Shown: positions 15,945-24,272 of the stretch, piece after piece
Layout: every line of letters starts with the position of its first letter
How positions within the stretch are numbered: position 1 is the first letter of the stretch
DNA from: Acidobacteriota bacterium
GTDB taxonomy: Bacteria; Acidobacteriota; Terriglobia; Terriglobales; Acidobacteriaceae
Assembly: GCA_021790995.1 (NCBI GenBank)
Contig: JAJYFA010000016.1
Location: 1-40,530, forward strand
DNA length: 40,530 bases
Direction: 5' to 3'
The notes under the pieces: model-generated
What the model saw: only the letters and a program-made list of their open reading frames with translations
Told to the model about the DNA's origin: nothing
The model's database searches: none
Program-made: the position numbers and the translations under genes

Positions 15945-17684
15945 ATGACGATTTTGCGGCGAATCCCGGCCATTGTGTGCGGTGTTGTCCTGTTGTGCGG
16001 TCCTGCTCTGAACGCGCAAGCCTCTGCCCGCCGGGAGCATCACGCGCCGCCGCGCAGAATACCCGAAACCGGCTCTCTTGCTGAACGCATCAAGAGTATT
16101 CTTGCCGATCCCGAACTGAGCCGTGCGCACTTCGGCATCAGCGTGACCACGCTCGACGGGCAACCGCTCTACGGCTTGAACGACGCCGAACTCTTCACGC
16201 CCGCCTCCAACGCCAAGCTCACCACGACCGCGACTGCCTACGCGCTGCTGCCCGTGCAGACTCTCACGTGGACGACCTTCGTGGTGGCCAATGGTGACGT
16301 GGATGCATCGGGCACACTGCACGGCGACCTGGTTCTGCTCGGCGCCGGCGATCCCACGATCGGCGCGCGGCCCTATCCTTACGTGGAGCCGGGAACCACC
16401 CCACCTGCAGAATCGCAGGCGGGCGCCGGTCAATCCAACGCAAATGCAGTGAGCGCCGCTTCATCAACTGCCACGCCGGCAAGCGTGACTCAGGGAAGCG
16501 AGGTCTCGCCCGAAGTGGCCGCGGAGAATGCGCACGCACTCAAGATCCTGGCGCCGCTCGATCTGCTTGCCGAGCAGGTGGAGCAGGCGGGCGTGCGCAC
16601 GGTGGAAGGTGCGGTGGTGGGCGATGACACCTATTTTCTCGACGAGTCCTGGGGACCGGGATGGAGCTGGGACGATCTGCAATGGAGCTACGGCGCGCCG
16701 GTTTCCGCGCTGACTTTCAACGAGAATACCGATGAGCTGAACGTCGACGAGCGGCCGGCCGGGAGCGGACATACCGTGGCCTCGTGGACGCTTGACGTGG
16801 ATTACTTCACGGTGGACAACAGCATGAAGCCTGCTGCTTCGGGGCAGGAAGCGCATCCGGGCCTGGAGCGCCGTCCCGGCCTGACAATGGTGCGCGCCTG
16901 GGGCACGGTTCCCGCCGGTGGGCTGCATGTTTCAATGGCTGTTGACGACCCGGCGGAGTTCACCGCTGACGCTTTCAAGCTCGCCCTGCTGCGCCGCGGC
17001 GTCAAGGTAAACGGCGATCCCGAATCGCGCCACCGGTTCTCGACCGGAACCGGCGATTTTGCCGCCGAGCGCGCGATGCCGCTGAAACTGGCGCCGGTTC
17101 AACTTACATCCATCTCCGGCGCTATCGAGGGCCGGCGCGTGCTGGCTGCCCGCATCTCCGTGCCGGTGGCCGAAGACATTCAGGTCACCAACAAGACCAG
17201 CCAGAACCTGCATGCCGAGATGCTTTTGCGGCTGCTGGGCAAGATTTATGGAACAGACGGCAGCTTTGAAGAAGGCGCACGCGTGGTGCGGCAGTTCCTG
17301 GTGGATGCAGGCATCGACGACCGCGATTTCTTCCTCTACGACGGATCGGGCATGAGCCCGATGGACCAGATTACGCCGCGCGCTCTTACGCACCTGCTTG
17401 CCTTTGCGTCGCACCAGCCGTGGGGCGATGCCTGGCGCGAGACGCTGCCTGTAGCCGGTGTCGATGGGACGCTCGATCACCGCTTCGCGGACACCGCGCT
17501 CAAGGGCAAAATGTGGGCCAAGACCGGAACCTTGTCGGAAGCGAACGCGCTCTCCGGTTACGTGGCCGCCGCCAGCGGGCGCACAGTGGCCTTTTCCATT
17601 CTGGTCAACAATCACTATCCCGACAGTGACGCGGAAGAGCAGGCCATCGACCGCATCGCGGAGGCGATTGCCGCGGCGGAGTGA
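15945..17684 (+). CDS. dacB: D-alanyl-D-alanine carboxypeptidase/endopeptidase, PBP4 (DacB) family
   Basis: This periplasmic penicillin-binding protein (peptidase family S13) trims or cleaves peptidoglycan cross-links. A signal peptide ([11 protein letters not shown], cleavage near 25) precedes the catalytic domain. The three active-site motifs are SNAK (S88-K91 in FTPASNAKL), the SxN-type SGM within [12 protein letters not shown], and KTG (about 526-528 in [16 protein letters not shown]). As in S13 enzymes a large extra domain separates the first two motifs. Within it, residues about 145-190 are a low-complexity Ser/Ala/Pro stretch not expected in the core fold. No Shine-Dalgarno sequence is visible; GCTAAT lies 8 nt before the ATG. 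It converges with the LolA-like gene, with 11 bp between the stops. Confidence 0.93.
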   Translation: MTILRRIPAIVCGVVLLCGPALNAQASARREHHAPPRRIPETGSLAERIKSILADPELSRAHFGISVTTLDGQPLYGLNDAELFTPASNAKLTTTATAYALLPVQTLTWTTFVVANGDVDASGTLHGDLVLLGAGDPTIGARPYPYVEPGTTPPAESQAGAGQSNANAVSAASSTATPASVTQGSEVSPEVAAENAHALKILAPLDLLAEQVEQAGVRTVEGAVVGDDTYFLDESWGPGWSWDDLQWSYGAPVSALTFNENTDELNVDERPAGSGHTVASWTLDVDYFTVDNSMKPAASGQEAHPGLERRPGLTMVRAWGTVPAGGLHVSMAVDDPAEFTADAFKLALLRRGVKVNGDPESRHRFSTGTGDFAAERAMPLKLAPVQLTSISGAIEGRRVLAARISVPVAEDIQVTNKTSQNLHAEMLLRLLGKIYGTDGSFEEGARVVRQFLVDAGIDDRDFFLYDGSGMSPMDQITPRALTHLLAFASHQPWGDAWRETLPVAGVDGTLDHRFADTALKGKMWAKTGTLSEANALSGYVAAASGRTVAFSILVNNHYPDSDAEEQAIDRIAEAIAAAE

Positions 17685-17695
17685 AGGGTATTCAG

Positions 17696-18622
17696 TCACT
17701 TCTGCGGCGGCGGTTGCGGCTGCTGATTCTGCGGCTTGCCTGCGTTGTCGATCTCTTTGCCGCCATAGAAGATCTTGGACGTTGAGCCAAACCGCTTGTA
17801 GTCGGAGTACTTGACGACGTCGCGGATGTGCACGTCCTGCGCCATGTAGCCGTAACCGCCGGCAAAGTGCAGCCAGCCCTCGCCCTTGGTGTAAACGGGG
17901 AACCAGTAATGGCCGTCGATCTGCTGCCGCCAGGTCATGAAGGGCGGGTGCAGGTCTTCCTGGCCGCGCTTGGTGTCGTCGGGGACCATGCGGCCGTCGG
18001 TGACCACGATCTGCAGATCCTGCGAGTCCACCCAGATGCGGCCGTCCAGGTATCGCTGGTGTTTTTCGATCACTTTGGGAGACACGTCGAAGACGTAGCA
18101 CCCCAACTCGTCCACCTTTTGCCGGCCCACATACTTGATGTTGTATTTGGGCAGGTCGGCGGTGGTGAGTACGAAGGGATAGCCATACTCGATGTCGTGC
18201 AGGTCGGAGGGCGACATCATGATCCCGCCGTTCTCCAGCGTGCTCGGCGGCGCATCGACCACCTTTTCCGTGCGCCTGCCTGTCGGGTCAAAGACCACGT
18301 CGTCCACTTCGTACCATTCGCCGGTTACTTTGTTCTCGTCGTCCAGTGTGTCGACTCGGGCGGTGCGGCGGTAGGTGTAGTGGTTGAGAGCATCTTGAAA
18401 TTCGGTCTCCTTGGCCGCGAAACGCTGGATGATTTGTTCCGGGGGAATCGCGGGAGCCGACAGGTTCATGGGACCGAAGCCCGAGTCGAGCGGCATGGGG
18501 GTAAATGTATCCTGCGCCGCGGCAGATTTCAGCCCCAGCAACGAGGAATTGCTGCCGGAAATCCCGACAAAGGCAAATGCGGCGAAGGCAGCCGCCGCAA
18601 TCCACGGACGTAATTGCACCAT
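17696..18622 (-). CDS. Secreted LolA-like protein of unknown function
   Basis: This 308-residue protein has a signal peptide (AAAAFAAFAFVGIS, then an Ala-rich cleavage region ending SAAAQ). The remainder looks like the half-barrel LolA/LolB/outer-membrane lipoprotein-sorting fold: FQDALNHYTYRRTARVDTL, GEWYEVDDVVFDPTGRR, YVGRQKVDELGCYVFDV, GRIWVDSQDLQIVVTDGRM and GHYWFPVYTKGEGWLHF. The pattern of converting a substance while reporting 'DGRIWVDSQDLQIV' is common in such proteins. The tail is Gln/Pro-rich. The ATG at 18622 is chosen because GGAGGAGAGGG lies 6 nt upstream and it opens the signal peptide. The function is unknown; lipoprotein or lipid handling in the envelope is a fold-based guess. 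Confidence 0.7.
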   Translation of the reverse strand: MVQLRPWIAAAAFAAFAFVGISGSNSSLLGLKSAAAQDTFTPMPLDSGFGPMNLSAPAIPPEQIIQRFAAKETEFQDALNHYTYRRTARVDTLDDENKVTGEWYEVDDVVFDPTGRRTEKVVDAPPSTLENGGIMMSPSDLHDIEYGYPFVLTTADLPKYNIKYVGRQKVDELGCYVFDVSPKVIEKHQRYLDGRIWVDSQDLQIVVTDGRMVPDDTKRGQEDLHPPFMTWRQQIDGHYWFPVYTKGEGWLHFAGGYGYMAQDVHIRDVVKYSDYKRFGSTSKIFYGGKEIDNAGKPQNQQPQPPPQK

Positions 18623-18660
18623 GGTTGACCCTCTCCTCCGATCTGTGCGCACTTTCAATT

Positions 18661-18842
18661 CCGGCGCAGCCCCTCGCCGGCTCTAGCTGGTTAGATGCAG
18701 TTGGGCGGCTTTTGGGAGGTTTTTGTCAGAAAGGGTGGAGTCCTCCCGAATCCGCCCTGCAAGCGCGAAGGCAGGGCTTCCCCAATCTGTGGGAGAACAC
18801 GCGTCAGGATGGTTAAGGTGGGCGACGCCTTTGTCGCCCCAC
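18661..18842. repeat. Intergenic element made of three hairpins
   Basis: The spacer between the LolA-like gene and rpsA holds three inverted repeats. The first is CCGGCG/CGCCGG (18661-18680). The second is a long one with arms 18703-18719 and 18742-18757 (nested GGGCGG...GGAGG against CCTCC...CCGCCC, about 16 bp with one bulge). The third is GTGGGCGAC/GTCGCCCCAC (18818-18826 with 18833-18842, loop GCCTTT). The density suggests a palindromic dispersed element or a structured leader of rpsA. No protein is credible here. Confidence 0.5.
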
Positions 18843-18888
18843 GTGGAACCCTCGCTGTCGGCCGTGAAACAATGAATCCATTAAGCTC

Positions 18889-20763
18889 ATGACTGACGAA
18901 ATCCTTCCATCCGCCGAACCTACGCCTACCGCGCCCGAACCCGCGCCCGAACTCGCGCAGGAAACCGTCTCCACCGAGACAGCACTGCCCGCTACGCCGG
19001 CCGAGATCCGCATCGGAGAGAGCGCGACTGTCGCTGCCGCCGAGAGCCAAATCCCGGCCAGCGAACCAGAGCCGGTCGAGTCCTTTGCTGACGTGCTCTT
19101 CGCATTCGAGCGTACACACACGCATCGCGCCGAGACGAAACAGCTCGAAGGCACTGTGGTCTCGCTCTCTGCCGATCAGGTTTTCCTCGACATTGGCTAC
19201 AAGATGGAAGGCGTGCTGCCGCGTTCGGCCTTCGAGAACAACGCCGGGCAAGTAAAGCCCGGCGACGCGTTCCCCGTCTCCATCACCGGCCGCAACGAGG
19301 AAGGCTACTACGAGCTTTCGCGCTTCCGCGTAGCGCAGCCGCGCGACTGGTCGGCGATCGAGCGCGCCTTCGCCGAGAAGACCGCTGTAGCCGGAACCGT
19401 GACCGAGCAGGTGAAGGGCGGCCTCAGCGTCGACATCGGCGTGCGCGCCTTCATGCCCGCCAGCCGCAGCGGCGCGCGCGATGCCGCCGGACTCGAAGCT
19501 CTTGTCGGCCAGCCCATCACCTGCCGCATCACCAAGCTCGATGTCGCCGATGAGAACGTCGTCGTCGATCGCCGCGTAGTTCTGGAAGAACAGGCTCGCG
19601 CCGGGATCGCCGAGCGGCGCGCCGCGCTCAAGGAGGGCGACACCGTCACCGGCAAGGTGCGCACGCTGATGCCTTACGGCGCGTTTGTTGAGATCGAGCC
19701 AGGACTTGACGGGCTGCTCCACATCAGCGACATCTCGCGTTCCCGCGTGGCCAGGCCGGAAGACGTGCTCTCCGTCGGCGAAGAGCTTACTCTTCGCATC
19801 CTGAAGATCGATCCCGAGAGCAACAAGATCTCACTGGGTCTCAAGCAGCTCCAGCCCGAGCCCTGGGAGACCGCTGCGGAACGCTATCTGCCGGGGCAGC
19901 GCATCGCCGGCGCTGTCACGCGGCTCACCGACTTTGGCGCATTCGTCGAGCTCGAGCCTGGTCTCGAAGGCCTCATTCACATCTCGGAGATGTCGTGGGA
20001 CAAGAAGGTCCGCCATCCCGGCGATCTGCTGCACCAGGGCGACCGCGTCGACGCCGTCGTGCTCTCCGTCAAGCCGCCTGCCGGCACAGAACCTGGCCGC
20101 ATCTCGCTTGGCCTCAAGCAAACACTTGCCGATCCGTGGCTCGAAGTTCAGCGCAAGTTTTCCGCGGGCTCGCAGATCGAAGGCCCCGTGACCAAGCTGA
20201 TGAACTTTGGAGCGTTCGTTGAGATCGCGCCGGGCGTCGAAGGACTGGTCCACATCAGCGAGATCGTCGCAGACCGCCGGCTCAACCATCCGCGCGACGT
20301 GCTGCGCGCGGGCCAGCGTGTGAAGGCGCTCGTTCTCGCCATCGATTCCGAGAAGCGGCAGATCAAGCTCTCAATGAAGCAGTTGATCCCAACTTCGATC
20401 GACGAATACATTGCTGAGCACAAGGCGGGCGATCGCGTCTCCGGCCGAGTCGTTGAGCTCACGGCCTCCGGGGCAACGGTCGAACTCGGTGAAGGCATCC
20501 GCGCCACCTGTAGTGGAGAAGGCGCTGGCCGTGCAGGCAATGCGCCTTCGGTGCAAGCAGCGCCTCAAAAATCCACCGCGCCGGAATCGGCCGTCGGCCA
20601 ACCGGATCTCTCGCAGCTCTCGTCGATGTTGAAGGCTCGCTGGAAGGGCAGCGCGCCCGCGTCGTCGGCGGTTTCCGCGTCGCTCGCCGCAGGCCAGATT
20701 CGCAACTTCAGAATCACGAAGCTTGTTTCAGACTCCAAAAAGATCGAAGTGGAATTGACGTAA
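18889..20763 (+). CDS. rpsA: Ribosomal protein S1 / multi-S1-domain RNA-binding protein
   Basis: The protein has a Pro/Ala/Glu-rich N-terminal extension (about 1-70) and then six S1 (OB-fold) repeats. The clearest lines are EGTVVSLSADQVFLDIGYKM, AGTVTEQVKGGLSVDIGVRA, GKVRTLMPYGAFVEIEPGLD, GAVTRLTDFGAFVELEPGLE and GPVTKLMNFGAFVEIAPGVE, followed by a degenerate sixth (GRVVELTASGATVELGEGIR). The third to fifth carry the classical LLHISDIS/LIHISEMS/LVHISEI endings. S1 binds mRNA on the 30S subunit and aids initiation. At 624 residues it is slightly longer than E. coli S1 (557), owing to both tails. No Shine-Dalgarno sequence precedes the ATG. A paralogous S1-domain protein elsewhere in the genome cannot be excluded. 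Confidence 0.9.
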   Translation: MTDEILPSAEPTPTAPEPAPELAQETVSTETALPATPAEIRIGESATVAAAESQIPASEPEPVESFADVLFAFERTHTHRAETKQLEGTVVSLSADQVFLDIGYKMEGVLPRSAFENNAGQVKPGDAFPVSITGRNEEGYYELSRFRVAQPRDWSAIERAFAEKTAVAGTVTEQVKGGLSVDIGVRAFMPASRSGARDAAGLEALVGQPITCRITKLDVADENVVVDRRVVLEEQARAGIAERRAALKEGDTVTGKVRTLMPYGAFVEIEPGLDGLLHISDISRSRVARPEDVLSVGEELTLRILKIDPESNKISLGLKQLQPEPWETAAERYLPGQRIAGAVTRLTDFGAFVELEPGLEGLIHISEMSWDKKVRHPGDLLHQGDRVDAVVLSVKPPAGTEPGRISLGLKQTLADPWLEVQRKFSAGSQIEGPVTKLMNFGAFVEIAPGVEGLVHISEIVADRRLNHPRDVLRAGQRVKALVLAIDSEKRQIKLSMKQLIPTSIDEYIAEHKAGDRVSGRVVELTASGATVELGEGIRATCSGEGAGRAGNAPSVQAAPQKSTAPESAVGQPDLSQLSSMLKARWKGSAPASSAVSASLAAGQIRNFRITKLVSDSKKIEVELT

Positions 20764-20891
20764 CCCGGCCCTTCGACGACGCTGCGCCGGCACAGGCCTG
20801 TCATGTGCAGGCGCCTGCGCGCTCAATTTGTGTTTCCTGCGCGGAATTCTGCGTAGTGAGGCGCTACCGGCCTTTGAGAAAATAGATCTTC

Positions 20892-22859
20892 ATGCTTGCG
20901 CTCCAGAATGCCGGCAAACGCTTCGGGCCGAGGGTGCTCTTCCTCGAAGCGAACTGGCTCATCCAAAACCAGGAAAAAACCGCGCTGGTCGGCGCCAACG
21001 GCACGGGCAAATCGACGCTGATGAAGATTCTCGCCGGGCTGGATGCGCTCGACTACGGCTCTCTCGACCGGATGCGCGGTATGAGCATCGGCTATCTGCC
21101 GCAGGAGGGTTTGCAGCTTGCCGGCCGCACCGTCTTCGAGGAGTGTCTCACTGTCTTCGACGAACTGCATGAGATGGAGCGTGAAGTCGAGCGGCTTGCG
21201 GCGCAGATGGCGGAACTCGATCACGAAAGCCAGGAGTTTCAATCCGTCGCCGAGCGCTATTCGTTGTTGCAGGATCGCTTTCATTCGCTCGATGGCTACG
21301 CGCTCGATGCTCAAGTGGGCAGCGTTCTCACGGGCCTCGGCTTCGACAAACAGGATTGGACACGGCAAACCGGCGAGTTCTCCGGCGGCTGGCAGATGCG
21401 CATCGCACTTGCTAAACTTCTGCTCGCCAAACCTAATCTTCTGCTTCTCGACGAGCCCACCAACCATCTCGACCTCGAAACCCGCAACTGGCTCGAGAGC
21501 TATCTTAAAAGCTATCCCTTTGGCTACATCCTTATCTCACATGATCGCTACTTTCTCGATGTCACCATCGACCGCACGGTGGAGATATGGAACAAGCGCC
21601 TGACGATCTACCAGGGTAATTACACAAAGTATCTCAAACAGAAAGATGAGCGCCGCGATCAACTCCTCGCTGCTTACCGCAACCAGCGCGAGCGCATTGA
21701 GCATCTTGAGGCATTCATTAACCGGTTCAGGTATCAGGCCACCAAGGCCAGGCAGGTGCAGTCGCGCATTAAGGAGCTTGAGAAGATCGAGCGCATCGAG
21801 GTGCCGGAGGGAGAGCCCGTCATCCACTTCAAGTTTCCCCAGCCGCCCCCCTCGGGCCGCACCGTTGCTGAAGCCGAGAGCCTGCGGAAGGATTACGGCG
21901 CAAAGTGCGTTTTTTCCGATGCGCGCTTCACCATCGAGCGTGGTGACCGCGTGGCGCTTGTGGGCGTGAACGGCGCCGGCAAATCGACGCTCATCAAGCT
22001 GCTCACCGGCGGCGAGCTTCCGAGCGCAGGATCGATCAAACTCGGCCATAATGTTGCCGCGGAGTACTTTGCGCAGGATCAGTACAAGGTTCTCGATCCC
22101 GAAGCGCGCATGTTGGACGACATCGGCCGCGCCGCCGTCAGAGTCCCCGAGGTGACGCTTCGCTCGCTGCTTGGCTGTTTTCTCTTCTCCGGCGACGACG
22201 CCTTCAAGCCGCTGGGTGTGCTCTCGGGCGGCGAGCGCAATCGCTATGCACTGGCGCGCATTCTCGTGTCGCCTGCGAACTTTCTGCTTCTCGACGAGCC
22301 TACCAATCACCTCGACATGCGCGCCAAGGACGTGTTGCTCGAAGCTCTCGACAGTTACAGCGGCACCGTGGTTTTTGTTTCGCACGACCGCTACTTCATC
22401 GACCGCCTGGCCACGCGGGTTCTGGAGATCGAGAATGGCGCCATCACGGCGTACGAGGGCAACTACGAAGACTATCTGCGCCGCAAGGAGGCGCTGGCCG
22501 CTGGAACGCCAAATGCCGGGATCAAACAGCCTTCTGCCGAAGTGGATACGCCTGGCGGAGCAACGATCCTCATCGAAGGCGGCTACGAGGAGACAAACAG
22601 CGCCGCTGCATCGTCGGCTTCCCGCGCCCGCCGCCTGAACCCGATTAAGCAGAAACAGATGGAAGACCGCTGCGCGTTTCTTGAAGAGGAGATCCCGCGC
22701 GTCGAGGCCTCCATTGCGCATACCGAGCAGCAGCTCGGCGTTTACGTCTCGGCCGCGGAAACGCAGCGCCTCACAGAACTCGCCGAAGATCTCCGCGCGC
22801 AGCTTGCCGCGCTTAACGCAGAGTGGGAGGATCTCATGCTGCAGCTTGATCTTTCCTGA
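20892..22859 (+). CDS. ABC-F family ATPase (Uup/EttA-type)
   Basis: This soluble protein has two ABC cassettes and no membrane segments. Cassette 1 has Walker A GANGTGKST (34-42), signature SGGWQMRIALAKLLL and Walker B LLLLDEPTNHLDLE. The ABC-F linker (FRYQATKARQVQSRIKELEKIE) follows. Cassette 2 has Walker A GVNGAGKST (near 357-365), signature LSGGERNRYALARIL and LLLDEPTNHLDMR. A C-terminal coiled coil (RCAFLEEEIPRVEASIAHTEQQ) resembles the DNA/RNA-binding tail of Uup and YdiF/YheS-type proteins. Family members act on ribosomes or ribosome assembly, and some give antibiotic resistance. The exact subgroup is uncertain. GAAAAT lies 8 nt before the ATG and there is no Shine-Dalgarno sequence. 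Confidence 0.92.
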   Translation: MLALQNAGKRFGPRVLFLEANWLIQNQEKTALVGANGTGKSTLMKILAGLDALDYGSLDRMRGMSIGYLPQEGLQLAGRTVFEECLTVFDELHEMEREVERLAAQMAELDHESQEFQSVAERYSLLQDRFHSLDGYALDAQVGSVLTGLGFDKQDWTRQTGEFSGGWQMRIALAKLLLAKPNLLLLDEPTNHLDLETRNWLESYLKSYPFGYILISHDRYFLDVTIDRTVEIWNKRLTIYQGNYTKYLKQKDERRDQLLAAYRNQRERIEHLEAFINRFRYQATKARQVQSRIKELEKIERIEVPEGEPVIHFKFPQPPPSGRTVAEAESLRKDYGAKCVFSDARFTIERGDRVALVGVNGAGKSTLIKLLTGGELPSAGSIKLGHNVAAEYFAQDQYKVLDPEARMLDDIGRAAVRVPEVTLRSLLGCFLFSGDDAFKPLGVLSGGERNRYALARILVSPANFLLLDEPTNHLDMRAKDVLLEALDSYSGTVVFVSHDRYFIDRLATRVLEIENGAITAYEGNYEDYLRRKEALAAGTPNAGIKQPSAEVDTPGGATILIEGGYEETNSAAASSASRARRLNPIKQKQMEDRCAFLEEEIPRVEASIAHTEQQLGVYVSAAETQRLTELAEDLRAQLAALNAEWEDLMLQLDLS

Positions 22860-22893
22860 GCCCCGCAGCCGTATTTTGCAGGAAATGCAGTTT

Positions 22894-23003
22894 TATAATC
22901 CGGATTGGACGAGCGTATAATCCGGATTGGACGGATATATAATCCGGAATGGACGTGCAATGAATCCGGAATGGACGAATCTTAAATCCGAAATGAATGC
23001 GCC
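22894..23003 (+). repeat. Five tandem 22-bp repeats at the 5' end of the AAA_14 ATPase gene
   Basis: Units start at 22894, 22916, 22938, 22960 and 22982. The first three begin with the consensus -10 hexamer TATAAT followed by CCGG(A)(T/A)TGGACG. Units 1 and 2 contain the perfect palindrome AATCCGGATT; units 4 and 5 are diverged and extend into the coding sequence, so the first residues of the ATPase (MNPEWTN) are repeat-encoded. The 22-bp period is about two helical turns, placing every copy on the same DNA face. Candidate roles are an operator array, repeated promoters or iterons. Confidence 0.85.
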
Positions 23004-24231
23004 GGAAAATGCGCTGTATCCGCGTTTTGCCGCCGGAGCTGTGGCTACGGCGCTCAAGGACACCCCGGTTATCCTGATCGATGGGCCTCGCCAGTGCGGC
23101 AAGACAACCATGGTCCGCGACCTGATGACAGGCCGCCGCGAGTTCCTTACGCTCGATGATGAGACGGTTTTCGCGGCGGCGCGCAGCGATCCGTCTGGAT
23201 TGGTCCGCTCCTCCGGCCGCTTCACGATCGACGAGATCCAGCGCGCGCCTGAACTCCTGCGGGCCATCAAGAGAAGAGTCGATCTGGATCGCCAGCCAGG
23301 GCGTTTTTTGCTCACAGGCTCGGCCAATCTGCTCGCGGTGCCCAAAGTCGCCGAAAGCCTGGCAGGCCGCATGGAAATCGTCAGCCTGCTGCCGCTGGCC
23401 CGGGCCGAAATTTATGGTCGCAAGCCGGGGTTTCTCGAAGCGGCATTCCGGGGCAGGATGACAAAGCCGGGCCAACTTCTTATTGGCAAGAACCTGGTAG
23501 AGGCAGTGCTGACCGGCGGCTATCCGGAGATGCTCAAGCGCAAGCGGCCCGCCCGGCGCCTCGCCTGGGCGCGCGAGTACATCCGCGCCATCGTCGAAAG
23601 AGACGTGCGCGACATCGCTGAAGTGGAGAGGCTCGACCGGATGCCGCGTCTGCTCCAGGTGCTGGCGCACCATTCGGCTCAATTGACCAACTTCACCCAG
23701 ATGGGCGGCCAGATTGGCTTCGACGACAAGACAACGCGAAAGTATGTGGGCATTCTGGAGCAGTTGTTTCTGGTGCGCAGAGTACAGCCCTGGTTCCGCA
23801 ACGAACTGAGGCGCTTGGTCAAAACGCCCAAGCTGCATTTCCTCGATTCCGGACTCCTGGCTGCGCTGCTTGGCATTACTCCCGAGCGCGTTGCCGCCGA
23901 CCGCGCCATTTTCGGCAGACTGCTCGAGACCTTCGTCTTCGCGGAGATCCTCAAACATCTTTCGTGGCTCGATCGCACCTGCGCGATCTTTCATTATCGC
24001 GACAAGGATCAGGACGAGGTCGATCTTGTGCTCGAAGACATGGCTGGAGCAGTAGTCGGCATCGAGGTCAAGGCCGCTGCAACCGTGATGACAAGCGACT
24101 TCAAGGGGTTACGTAAACTCGCCCAGGCATGCGGCAGCGCCTTCCAGGCGGGCATTGTGCTCTACGACGGTGAAACCACGGTTCCCTTCGGTCGCCGGCT
24201 TTTTGCTGTGCCCGTTTCCTGTTTGTGGTGA
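22960..24231 (+). CDS. AAA_14/DUF4143 family ATPase
   Basis: This is an ATPase of the AAA_14 plus DUF4143 architecture. Walker A is GPRQCGKTT (about 42-50 from this start) and Walker B FTIDEIQ (about 88-94), followed by LLTGSANLL (sensor-like). DUF4143 covers the C-terminal half, with YIRAIVERDVRDI, TTRKYVGILEQLFLVRRV, KLHFLDSGLLAALLG and a nuclease-like HYRDKDQDEVDLVLE...GIEVKAA. That last pattern recalls the D-ExK core of restriction-endonuclease-fold proteins. The biological role of this abundant family is not established. The ATG at 22960 lies in repeat unit 4; an ATG at 22993 and a TTG at 22927 are alternatives. No convincing ribosome binding site is present. Genes either side are housekeeping, so it looks like an independent insertion. 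Confidence 0.88.
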   Translation: MNPEWTNLKSEMNAPENALYPRFAAGAVATALKDTPVILIDGPRQCGKTTMVRDLMTGRREFLTLDDETVFAAARSDPSGLVRSSGRFTIDEIQRAPELLRAIKRRVDLDRQPGRFLLTGSANLLAVPKVAESLAGRMEIVSLLPLARAEIYGRKPGFLEAAFRGRMTKPGQLLIGKNLVEAVLTGGYPEMLKRKRPARRLAWAREYIRAIVERDVRDIAEVERLDRMPRLLQVLAHHSAQLTNFTQMGGQIGFDDKTTRKYVGILEQLFLVRRVQPWFRNELRRLVKTPKLHFLDSGLLAALLGITPERVAADRAIFGRLLETFVFAEILKHLSWLDRTCAIFHYRDKDQDEVDLVLEDMAGAVVGIEVKAAATVMTSDFKGLRKLAQACGSAFQAGIVLYDGETTVPFGRRLFAVPVSCLW

Positions 24232-24257
24232 CCGGGCGCTGCTCGATTTCCATCGTG

Positions 24258-24272
24258 CATAATCAAAATACG
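24258..24272 (+). promoter_or_regulatory. Putative -10 box of ppc with almost no leader
   Basis: CATAAT (24258-24263) matches five of six -10 consensus bases and lies 9 nt before the ppc ATG. Initiation about 7 nt downstream would give a leader of about 3 nt. No Shine-Dalgarno sequence is present between them. The -35 region is poor. Confidence 0.4.

Noticed and set aside
22894-23003. CRISPR array
   Set aside because: The 22-bp units are directly adjacent with no variable spacers, and no cas gene is present.
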